From the NCBI GenBank assembly GCA_937876055.1, contig CALEIW010000153.1:1-8273 (forward strand): DNA of 8,273 nucleotides, read 5' to 3'. Of this stretch, positions 1-6,713 are shown piece by piece. The stretch's first letter is position 1. Each line of letters opens with the position of its first letter. Below the pieces are notes generated by a model that worked only from the letters and a program-made list of their open reading frames with translations, did no database searches and was not told the DNA's origin. The DNA comes from an uncultured euryarchaeote. Lineage in GTDB: Archaea; Thermoplasmatota; Poseidoniia; Poseidoniales; Thalassarchaeaceae. The position numbers and the translations under genes are program-made.

Positions 1-3000
1 TCTGGGGCCCTGGTACAACTTGGGCCTGCCTATCTTGGAGAGATGCACAGGGCCGAATGGGCAACGCTGCAAATCCACCAACACAATTGGATCACAGATG
101 GAATCCGAATGCTACTAAGATTGTAATTCCAATTTCTGATGAAGGGCCATACGGCGGAGACCCGTCCCAAGCGGCCGACGATCTTCAGAGTATCAACGAG
201 GCACACGATGCTTGTGTAGAGGCAGGCGTCGTTCCGGTGCCGTTGTTAGCCGCAGGATTTGGCTCAGGGAATGTAGAGGTAGGATCGCACATGCAGGACC
301 TTGCTCAATGCCCCAATGGATTCGTCTCAATTGGGACAAGAACCTGCCCTGGTTCCACACTTAGGAACACAGATGCAGGTGGAAAAATGTACAGTTTCCC
401 TACTTCATCAGGTAGTGCAACAGAACTTCAACAAATGGTCGAAGCCTTAGTATATCTAGCAACAAATAATTCTCGTGAGATATTTTTGACAATTCTGGAT
501 CCTTATTCAGTGTTGGACAACCCTCCACCTGGTTGGACAAAGGGAACCCCTGGAACAACCGTGTCGAATAATCAGTATGTAGAGGATATCGGGCCATCAA
601 CCGACCAGTTGGGATATGGTCACCTAGTCGTCGTAAATGATACCCGAATTACTCTTCAGGATGCATTCAGCCTGCACCCCTCAATTGCAATCGATACCTC
701 TGGTAATACACACGTTGCATGGATGGACGGCCGGGCTTATGGGTTCGAAATAGATGTCAACTACGAGATATACTACACAAGGCTAAGACTTCGTGGTTCC
801 GCTGCTTGGGACGGAGCGCCTTCAGGCCTACCATCCTATGGAATAAAGCAAATTACAGACTCTGCGATATCCACAGTAGAGGGTCTCAACAACCTAGACA
901 GTCAGAGGCCATTTGGTGCTAATTCACACATGCCAGAGATCCTTACAGATTCCTTCGACAATGTACACATTGCTTGGCTCGACAACGGAAATGAAACTCA
1001 GGGCGAGACCATAATGTACACCCGACTAAATCACACAAATGATGCTCATCCGAATGGTTTCCCTCTTAATTCGTTGGCATCAGGAATAATTGAACCATGG
1101 GAGTTACACGAAATCTCTACTTGGGATTCAGATAAGCTAGGCCCTAACTCTCCTTATGCCCCAGACCTAAGTCAGCCGCCTGCATTCGCAAATGACCTAG
1201 GTAGCGGAGTGCATATCGCTTGGTCCGACACTAACCGATGTGATGAAAACAATAACCAAGGAAGATACACTCTATGTTACGTACACGTACTAACAGGTTT
1301 GGTATCGGTAGATTTGGCCGATGATGAGACATTCTATCACACGATTGAACCGGGTCAGCAGACTACCTACAACATGACAATCTCAAACCCAACTCCTGGG
1401 CCAGCAGAACTTGTCGCAGATACTTACGAAGTAACTTTGCTTGGAGTACCAAATAATTGGACAGTAACCCTGTTCTTCAGTTCCAATCATACGCCAATTT
1501 TCGATTCGACACCGGTTTTCCTTCGCGGTGGAGATGTAGTGCCAGTATACATGCGTGTTCGCGCACCGACTATCTATCAAGCTCACGAGGACGAACTAGC
1601 TGCAATCACTGTGAGCGTCGTATCTTACAAGGATCCAGCGATTAATGATGAAAGACTCACGTTGACTTTGATGGACGTTGTTCACGGAATTAATCTCGAC
1701 ACCAGTCATTATCAGGTAGACGTAGAACAAGGACAATCAGCAATCTTCTCGATTACTGTAACGAATACAGGAAACGTATACGATACGTTTGCATTCTACG
1801 ATCCAACCACACATGAAGGCCAGACTGAATGGGGCTTACCTTTCGGTTGGGGAGTTTCCTTCCCGACGTCGCTTTCCCTAGATCCAACCCAATCGGTAAC
1901 GCGCAACCTGCAAGTTAGCGTCCCAACCTCTCAGGAACCTGGAACCTTCGTGATTTATCTGAAAGGCTGGTCTACTGGAGAGCCGGTATTATCGATTGAT
2001 AGAGGGACCTTTGATGTACTCGAATTATGGGTTAATGTATCGGTAAGGAGTTCTGGAAATATTATCTTCAACCTTGGAGAGACTAAACAAGACGTTCTAC
2101 CAGGAGAATGTTCCGAATTTGACATAGAAGTCACCAAGCATTACACACCCGGTTTCCTCGTCTTTACAACACCAGGCGGCCCAGACGAAAGACCACCTGA
2201 GATTTCAGAATCAACATGGCGTTATGATAACTGGGTAGTCGACCTAGATTTTGAAAATGCACCCGGTGGTAACGGAATAGGGGATAACGATCCGAGATAT
2301 TGGGGCGTTATTGATACACCTTATACTGTAACTGCAATAATGTGTGCTCCATACAATGCAACGGCAGGACTTGGTGAATCTGTCACTGTCAAAGCCAACC
2401 TAGAAGGAGCACCTAAGGTCAGAGACTCTGTTGTATTGGTAACAAATGTAATTCAAGTCTATGACTTAGAAGCAACAGTGCCACAATCCACACTCGAATT
2501 GCATCCAGGAGAGTCTTTCCAATTGGATACAACAATTGAGAATATAGGTAATGGCCCAGACAGATTCGATATTGCTGTAAATTCAATAACAGATTCAAAC
2601 GGAGGCTCAGCGGTCTGGGACATTGAAATTCCAAGAGTTACCTTCGAAGAACTTGAACGAGACACATCACAAGACATCCCGATTTACATTAATGTTCCAG
2701 AGAAGACTTACGCAGGCGAATACACAGTACGTCTAGACGTCTTAAGCGAGGAACCATATGATGGAACCAAATTGAGAGATACAATAGTTCTGAACATCGA
2801 TATCGTAGAATTCCACGATATGCGAATAGAACTAGACCCTGCAATAGAATCTCGAATCAAAACCACCGCGCCTGGTAGAACCGTGCGCTTCACAATGAAT
2901 GTCAGCAACTACGGAAACGTCGACGACCACCCATCGATACACAACCACACCGAGAACTCTGCCGGCTGGGATCCAATTCCTGGCATGAACACCCTCAGTG

Positions 3001-3977
3001 GATGGACAGTCAATTATGCTCTGATCGAAGGCTTCGATACCGAATTCCCGCTAGAACGCCCTTGTGTTCAATTGATAGTTGGTCAAGACACCCCTACAGA
3101 TGACTGCTACGTAACTGCAGTGGGCACATCTGCAGGAACGGTAATGCTTCCAATTATGCCTGCGTATACTACATTACAACTAGTTGCGATAATCGAAATA
3201 GATCCCGGGGCGACACTACAAGATCGTGAAATCGGAATAAAGGTCCAATCCGCCTTCGGGTCCTCAGAAATCGATGGAGACCACGACGAGACTCCAATCT
3301 GGGAGGATTCTTGCACCATCGATCAAAATGAAGACGGTATACCAGACCTAGTTCGCCCATTCTGCGATACAAATGAGCAAATCCTCGAGCTCCGATTGAG
3401 AGCGCCAGACCTTGAAATTATGAGTGTCGAAGTTGACACAACTAAAGCCAAGGTTGGAGAGATGCTACCTGTAACCGTAGAAATAAGGAACATTGGAAAT
3501 ATACATGCTACCGATGTCAACATCATTCTATGCGTCGACCAATCGAAGAAGTCGATTGAGAAGAATGGATGCCTAGAGGAGAATGTAGCCTACAGGCAAC
3601 TAATCGAGGCTGTCATGCCCGTTGGTAGTAATGGAGACGACTCGCCGCCGAAGATTACCCTTCTGTACCTAGTAAAGGCAGGTACTCACGACGTGGTTGT
3701 AGTAGTCGATCCAGACAACAATATCGTCGAATCTAATGAAGATAACAACATAATGGCAGTTCCTGGCGGAGAAATGGGATCAAATTGGGGAGCACTCGAT
3801 CTTGGTGTTGAGATAGTAGCCCAATATTCGGTTCCAGCAATCATCCTAGGGGCTACAATAGCTCTGATGTGGGTTGCCGGAGTAGTCATGTACGGACGCA
3901 GAATGGAGGCTTTGGCTCGCTTCGCGGAAAAGAGCAGCCTAATTGCTAACCTAAGCGATGATGACCAAGTCTTCTAA
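1..3977 (+). CDS. Large modular surface protein, 5'-truncated (VWA-like, propeller-like repeats, Ig-like modules, CARDB, C-terminal TM anchor)
   Basis: The reading frame is open from base 3, so the gene enters from outside the window. The ATG at 57 is probably internal, because the 18 codons before it (ending SWRDAQGR) read as protein. Residues below are counted from that ATG. Residues 1-150 look like the second half of a von Willebrand factor A domain: the hydrophobic strand IVIPISDEG places D28 where VWA folds carry a metal-site Asp. Residues 202-410 hold three repeats with a H-[VI]-A-W-x-D core (H219, H304, H386), like sialidase or propeller blades. Residues 418-1115 contain about five beta-rich, Ig-like modules starting near 418, 545, 662, 802 and 920. 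A loop DQNEDGIPD (1089-1097) looks calcium-binding. Residues 1116-1232 fit CARDB. A helix at 1259-1280 followed by RR gives an outside-in anchor. About a dozen N-x-S/T sequons fit a glycosylated exterior. The role is probably adhesion or cell-envelope binding; the ligand is unknown. It ends in TAA, convergent with the next gene. Confidence 0.85.
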   Translation, partial: WGPGTTWACLSWRDAQGRMGNAANPPTQLDHRWNPNATKIVIPISDEGPYGGDPSQAADDLQSINEAHDACVEAGVVPVPLLAAGFGSGNVEVGSHMQDLAQCPNGFVSIGTRTCPGSTLRNTDAGGKMYSFPTSSGSATELQQMVEALVYLATNNSREIFLTILDPYSVLDNPPPGWTKGTPGTTVSNNQYVEDIGPSTDQLGYGHLVVVNDTRITLQDAFSLHPSIAIDTSGNTHVAWMDGRAYGFEIDVNYEIYYTRLRLRGSAAWDGAPSGLPSYGIKQITDSAISTVEGLNNLDSQRPFGANSHMPEILTDSFDNVHIAWLDNGNETQGETIMYTRLNHTNDAHPNGFPLNSLASGIIEPWELHEISTWDSDKLGPNSPYAPDLSQPPAFANDLGSGVHIAWSDTNRCDENNNQGRYTLCYVHVLTGLVSVDLADDETFYHTIEPGQQTTYNMTISNPTPGPAELVADTYEVTLLGVPNNWTVTLFFSSNHTPIFDSTPVFLRGGDVVPVYMRVRAPTIYQAHEDELAAITVSVVSYKDPAINDERLTLTLMDVVHGINLDTSHYQVDVEQGQSAIFSITVTNTGNVYDTFAFYDPTTHEGQTEWGLPFGWGVSFPTSLSLDPTQSVTRNLQVSVPTSQEPGTFVIYLKGWSTGEPVLSIDRGTFDVLELWVNVSVRSSGNIIFNLGETKQDVLPGECSEFDIEVTKHYTPGFLVFTTPGGPDERPPEISESTWRYDNWVVDLDFENAPGGNGIGDNDPRYWGVIDTPYTVTAIMCAPYNATAGLGESVTVKANLEGAPKVRDSVVLVTNVIQVYDLEATVPQSTLELHPGESFQLDTTIENIGNGPDRFDIAVNSITDSNGGSAVWDIEIPRVTFEELERDTSQDIPIYINVPEKTYAGEYTVRLDVLSEEPYDGTKLRDTIVLNIDIVEFHDMRIELDPAIESRIKTTAPGRTVRFTMNVSNYGNVDDHPSIHNHTENSAGWDPIPGMNTLSGWTVNYALIEGFDTEFPLERPCVQLIVGQDTPTDDCYVTAVGTSAGTVMLPIMPAYTTLQLVAIIEIDPGATLQDREIGIKVQSAFGSSEIDGDHDETPIWEDSCTIDQNEDGIPDLVRPFCDTNEQILELRLRAPDLEIMSVEVDTTKAKVGEMLPVTVEIRNIGNIHATDVNIILCVDQSKKSIEKNGCLEENVAYRQLIEAVMPVGSNGDDSPPKITLLYLVKAGTHDVVVVVDPDNNIVESNEDNNIMAVPGGEMGSNWGALDLGVEIVAQYSVPAIILGATIALMWVAGVVMYGRRMEALARFAEKSSLIANLSDDDQVF

Positions 3978-3983
3978 TCGGAA

Positions 3984-4721
3984 TTAGCGGGCTAGCCACC
4001 ACGGCAGTGGTGTCCCCTCGCGAGCAGCCACAAGGCTGCCCGTGTTAGCGGCGAAGTCACGGAGAAGTCTTTCTCTAAGCCCATCCATCATAACTTCTGC
4101 ATCCATTGATTGGATACGTAGCCCCTGAGAAAATAAGTCTAGATCCAAAGGCCTTCTTGGGTGATTTAGCATAGCGTGGGCAAGTTGTCTTTCCTCATAG
4201 GTCTCAGAAGATTCGTCGATGGTAGGCGCAACTTTCTGCATTACCTGCTGGTGTAAAGCGATAATCGCATCCCTCTGCTCATCAATTCTCTCAAGCGCTT
4301 TGTCCATATCAGAAAGCATCGACATTGCTTCGACTAAAGGAAGCCTTCTGCGAGTACCAATATTGTCTACTACAGAGTCCAAATCTCCCGGTAGATTGGA
4401 AGACAAACGAATAGGCCCTCCTTTTGGCATAGTTCTGTGTTCCGCGCGGAACAGATTAGGCCCCAAATCCAGCCTTAGGGAAAATGATTGATTGACAGTG
4501 TACATCTTCTTCGGCGGCCCTCCTTTTACAGAAGGAACCTTCTCAGAGTCAACAAATCCGGTCTCTTCGAGAACTCTCAGATGCTTTACTACGGCTTGTT
4601 GACTAATATCCAGCAATTCTGACAGCTGCAAAGGGTAGTGCGGCTCCTTAGCTAGATGCTTCAAAATGTCTCTACGTGCCTTGTTTTCAAGGATGTTGAG
4701 CGCCTCATCGAAGTCCACCAC
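3984..4721 (-). CDS. ArsR/SurR-like winged-helix transcriptional regulator (245 aa)
   Basis: Residues 6-78 form a winged helix-turn-helix: ALNILENKARRDILKHL opens it, SQQAVVKHLRVLEETG (40-55) is the recognition helix region, and KGGPPKKMYTV (66-76) is the wing. The layout, including the G-P-x-K-x-Y wing and the following SFSLRLDLGPNLF strand, resembles archaeal SurR (COG1777-type) regulators of about 230 aa. Residues 126-165 are a long charged helix, probably a dimerising coiled coil. The C-terminus ends in PLPWWLAR. The protein contains no cysteine, so the CxxC redox switch described for Pyrococcus SurR is absent and the signal it senses cannot be guessed. The start is GTG at 4721, with a second GTG directly after it as an alternative; no strong ribosome-binding site precedes either, and a short-leader mRNA is likely. 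It has its own promoter region and the stop is TAA. The DNA-binding role is well supported; the target genes are unknown. Confidence 0.88.
   Translation of the reverse strand: MVDFDEALNILENKARRDILKHLAKEPHYPLQLSELLDISQQAVVKHLRVLEETGFVDSEKVPSVKGGPPKKMYTVNQSFSLRLDLGPNLFRAEHRTMPKGGPIRLSSNLPGDLDSVVDNIGTRRRLPLVEAMSMLSDMDKALERIDEQRDAIIALHQQVMQKVAPTIDESSETYEERQLAHAMLNHPRRPLDLDLFSQGLRIQSMDAEVMMDGLRERLLRDFAANTGSLVAAREGTPLPWWLAR
3997..4012. repeat. Inverted repeat CACCAC-GGCA-GTGGTG at the convergent gene ends
   Basis: Two perfect 6-bp arms (3997-4002 and 4007-4012) enclose a 4-base loop. It lies 19 bp after the stop of the surface-protein gene, inside the last codons of the regulator gene (the PLPWWLAR end). 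It could form a hairpin in the 3' end of the surface-protein transcript, but no T-tract follows on that strand. A terminator role is therefore only a weak possibility, and the Trp-Trp and Pro codons may explain the symmetry by chance. Confidence 0.3.
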
Positions 4722-4729
4722 GACTTACC

Positions 4730-4740
4730 AACCCGAGGTT
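4730..4740. promoter_or_regulatory. Perfect palindrome AACC-CGA-GGTT, candidate operator of the regulator gene
   Basis: The 11-bp sequence AACCCGAGGTT has perfect 4-bp arms around a 3-base centre. It lies 8 bp upstream of the regulator's GTG start (4721) and about 25 bp downstream of the TATA-like element, so it should cover the transcription start. AACCCGAG recurs at 4762-4769, 32 bp away (about three helical turns), as a half-copy touching the TATA-like element. A palindrome over the start site is a common arrangement for an autorepressor. Pyrococcus SurR is reported to bind GTT-N3-AAC, so this is a related but inverted arm order. Binding by the adjacent regulator is inferred. Confidence 0.45.
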
Positions 4741-4755
4741 GTGTAGTGGAGGGGG

Positions 4756-4764
4756 GATAAAAAC
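4756..4764 (-). promoter_or_regulatory. TATA-like element of the regulator promoter
   Basis: On the minus strand this reads GTTTTTATC, an AT-rich patch in an otherwise GC-rich stretch, about 35 bp upstream of the GTG start at 4721. Archaeal TATA boxes sit roughly 25 bp upstream of the transcription start, which would place the start near 4734 and give a leader of about 13 bases. The match to the TTTATATA-type consensus is imperfect. The same T5 run could instead, or also, serve as the T-rich terminator of the membrane-protein gene upstream. Confidence 0.45.
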
Positions 4765-4769
4765 CCGAG
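4762..4769. repeat. Half-copy (AACCCGAG) of the candidate operator
   Basis: This is an exact 8-bp direct repeat of the left part of the palindrome at 4730-4740. Its right arm is degenerate (AACC-CGA-GTGT). It overlaps the upstream edge of the TATA-like element, where transcription factor B would contact DNA. Two similarly oriented sites three turns apart suggest cooperative binding, but an 8-bp repeat in a 74-bp spacer could also be chance. Confidence 0.35.
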
Positions 4770-4776
4770 TGTATCA

Positions 4777-4794
4777 TGAAATTGGCTAATTTCA
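4777..4794. repeat. Inverted repeat TGAAATT-4 nt-AATTTCA between membrane-protein and regulator genes
   Basis: Two perfect 7-bp arms (4777-4783 and 4788-4794) surround a 4-base loop. On the minus strand the repeat begins one base after the TGA stop of the membrane-protein gene (stop codon 4798-4796). It can form an AU-rich hairpin in that transcript, followed about a dozen bases later by GGGTTTTT, so it may help termination. It also sits just upstream of the regulator's TATA-like element, where a transcription factor could bind. The sequence alone does not separate the two roles. Confidence 0.4.
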
Positions 4795-4795
4795 A

Positions 4796-5572
4796 TCAGC
4801 CTTCGTCCCAACCCTTCCAATCATCATCAGAATCATCTTCTCCAATTTGGAAATCACTTTCATCAGATGCAGACTGAATAGTTTGATTGTTAGAGGGATT
4901 TCTAACAAACGGTTCAGGTACGCCAGGAGTATCACTATTCTGCTCCTGATATGTGTGATAGAGTTCATCGGTAGTCATAACTTTACCATCGATAACCAGT
5001 CCACTAACTTGTTTTCCATCTTTACTCGATCTATTTCCTAGCATCAATATTGCAAAAATCAATGCTATAATTCCGCTAATCACCCCTAAGCAACAAGTAC
5101 CGAAAGCGGCTAAAATCAAAGGTTCAGTCAAAAATTTGGTGTCAGATGCAGAATCATCGACTAACCATAATACCGAATCGCCCTCATTATGCAGAGTGTA
5201 TGTGCCACCCTCACACCCAGAGGGGAAACAAAACACCCTAACCGGAGAATATGAAGTTCCATTCACGAACCTTTCACCATGTAATCGACCCGGCGAATTT
5301 CCTGAGAATTCTTCCCCTTGCTCATCCATCAATCGTAAATCAGCACTCGGGTCTCCGCCTTCACTCTGCCTTAGTGCAACGTAGACGTGACCATCTACAA
5401 AATCTACAGAGGTACTTCCTCCAGATTCAAGCCGTGCGACATTTTGTTGCTCGGGATCTAGCATAGGCTCCATCTTTTCATAGGCACCCGGTAGGAGCGC
5501 CATGAATGTGATTAGCAACAACACAGAGATCGCAGAAGACCATTTGGCAATCCGCCGGATGTTCACAGCCAC
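4796..5572 (-). CDS. Unrecognised two-helix membrane protein with acidic Trp tail (258 aa)
   Basis: I do not recognise a characterised family. A positively charged start (NIRRIAK) precedes a hydrophobic helix at about 11-29 that could be a signal anchor. Residues 31-149 form a probable external domain with a close cysteine pair (C115, C120) and one N-G-T sequon at 104. A second helix spans about 150-178 and contains C160-C161. The cytoplasmic tail has a short conserved-looking block (GLVIDGKVMTTDELYHTY, 191-208), a Pro/Asn/Ser-rich linker, and a strongly acidic end DDDWKGWDEG. The start is GTG at 5572; upstream in frame there is a stop after an ATG (ATG-TGA), so the protein cannot extend far. 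It begins 40 bp after top6A ends, with no clear TATA-like element between them, suggesting read-through from the topoisomerase genes. A link to DNA topology is inferred from position only. Confidence 0.8.
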   Translation of the reverse strand: MAVNIRRIAKWSSAISVLLLITFMALLPGAYEKMEPMLDPEQQNVARLESGGSTSVDFVDGHVYVALRQSEGGDPSADLRLMDEQGEEFSGNSPGRLHGERFVNGTSYSPVRVFCFPSGCEGGTYTLHNEGDSVLWLVDDSASDTKFLTEPLILAAFGTCCLGVISGIIALIFAILMLGNRSSKDGKQVSGLVIDGKVMTTDELYHTYQEQNSDTPGVPEPFVRNPSNNQTIQSASDESDFQIGEDDSDDDWKGWDEG

Positions 5573-5612
5573 ACCAGACTCAGTAAGCGTTCACATTTGA
5601 TGATTGGTCTCA

Positions 5613-6713
5613 TCATCGCCCTAGGATTTCGGCAAGTTTCTCTGGAAGATAGGTCTCAGTTACGAAATCTAAACCGTATTTTGCAAGAGACTGCTGTTCA
5701 GCTTTCTTACCTAACTCAAGCATCAGTTTGATTTCTTCTTGCCATTCAGCGTCAGCAAATCTAGGGTCACTTAATTCTGCATTAAGGGCCTGAATATCTT
5801 TACTGGAAAGATCATCAGCGGGTAGATCATAGGATTCAATATCGCCCGCCCTAATGCCAAGATAAACAGCACTTGGTGTGGCAAGATATTCAGAAATATG
5901 CGCGGTTTTGATAGCACCATAAGCTATAGATGCGTAAATTCTGTATGACCAAGGATCACCGTCAAGGAATACCAGAACAGGTAGGTTCCATTCCTCATTC
6001 ATTCGCTTAATGATTCTGCGAGTAGAGCGTGCCGGTTGTCCTTTGAGATGAACTAGAGCACATCTAGCCGATTCATCAAATCCGTTCTCAACCAATCTGT
6101 CAAACATACCACCAGTCTCTATGGCCATGATAAAATCGACATCATGATCGACTAGGCGTAATTTTTCTAGTTCGACATTGTAAGGGACACCGTAACCCGA
6201 ATCACCAACATCATCTCGACAATTTATCCGCATCCATTCGCCACGCCGATTCCTTTCTTCGAAGGTGATATTCCCAATTATTCTGGCACCATCTTCTTCC
6301 GGCCGTAGCTTGAAATCCTCTCTCATACATTTGGTTATAATTTCCAAATCTTCAGCCAAATTGTTACTTTCATTTTGAGAACCAAATTTACCATGCCCCC
6401 ATCCTTCTGAAATGTAGTACATTTCTCTTAGGGTTGAGGATTTTCCTGCCTCAATCATTTCCTCGATAAATTCCGTAACGTGCAGCGCACGCAATAATTG
6501 TCTTGCACTTCCAAGCGAGGTTGCATCTCGAGTAGATTTCTTCTTACCGTATTTGTAAACCCCGAGTTTCGAATCAAATGAAATGTTCTGCTTTGTTCTG
6601 ACAGGCAATGTCATCGTTGGAGGCTCTCCCTTGAGCATCTTGTTATGCATCTCACCAGCGATATCGTGTAGAGCTTCGATTACCTGTTCCTTTGTGTATC
6701 CATTCGCACTCAT
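5613..6713 (-). CDS. top6A: DNA topoisomerase VI subunit A (catalytic, Spo11-like; 366 aa)
   Basis: This subunit cuts both DNA strands through a tyrosine and, with subunit B, passes a second duplex through the break, relaxing and decatenating chromosomes. The N-terminal winged-helix (CAP-like) domain carries STLREMYYISEGW (93-105), with the tandem tyrosines Y99-Y100; one, probably the second, is the catalytic tyrosine. The Toprim domain shows the expected metal ligands: E198 in FIMAIETGGMF and D251/D253 in VFLDGDPWSYRIY. HLKGQPARSTRRIIKRM (222-238) is also typical of the family. The length matches archaeal Top6A (about 355-370 aa), so it is intact. Its ATG overlaps the top6B stop (ATGA, 6710-6713), and GGTGAT lies 5 bases upstream, supporting this start and translational coupling. 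It ends in two consecutive TGA codons. Confidence 0.97.
   Translation of the reverse strand: MSANGYTKEQVIEALHDIAGEMHNKMLKGEPPTMTLPVRTKQNISFDSKLGVYKYGKKKSTRDATSLGSARQLLRALHVTEFIEEMIEAGKSSTLREMYYISEGWGHGKFGSQNESNNLAEDLEIITKCMREDFKLRPEEDGARIIGNITFEERNRRGEWMRINCRDDVGDSGYGVPYNVELEKLRLVDHDVDFIMAIETGGMFDRLVENGFDESARCALVHLKGQPARSTRRIIKRMNEEWNLPVLVFLDGDPWSYRIYASIAYGAIKTAHISEYLATPSAVYLGIRAGDIESYDLPADDLSSKDIQALNAELSDPRFADAEWQEEIKLMLELGKKAEQQSLAKYGLDFVTETYLPEKLAEILGR

Noticed and set aside
57..59. ATG at 57 as the start of the surface-protein gene
   Set aside because: The frame is open upstream to base 3 with protein-like sequence, a VWA-like domain is cut in the middle, and no signal peptide follows this ATG.
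2419..2677. Two overlapping minus-strand open frames inside the surface-protein gene
   Set aside because: They overlap each other and a strong Ig-like coding region; Ser/Leu-rich translations are typical of antisense shadows.
4219..4491. 90-codon open frame on the plus strand opposite the regulator gene
   Set aside because: It lies wholly antisense to a well-supported gene, has a Ser/Ile-rich unlikely composition and no recognisable domain or start signal.
4748..4763. Purine-rich run with a G6 tract in the regulator promoter as a G-quadruplex
   Set aside because: There is only one long G tract nearby; four separate G-runs are not present on one strand.
3984..5572. Regulator plus membrane protein as a toxin-antitoxin or anti-sigma-like pair
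   Set aside because: The genes have a promoter-like spacer between them, the regulator is of normal archaeal size and type, and the membrane protein has no toxin or protease signature.
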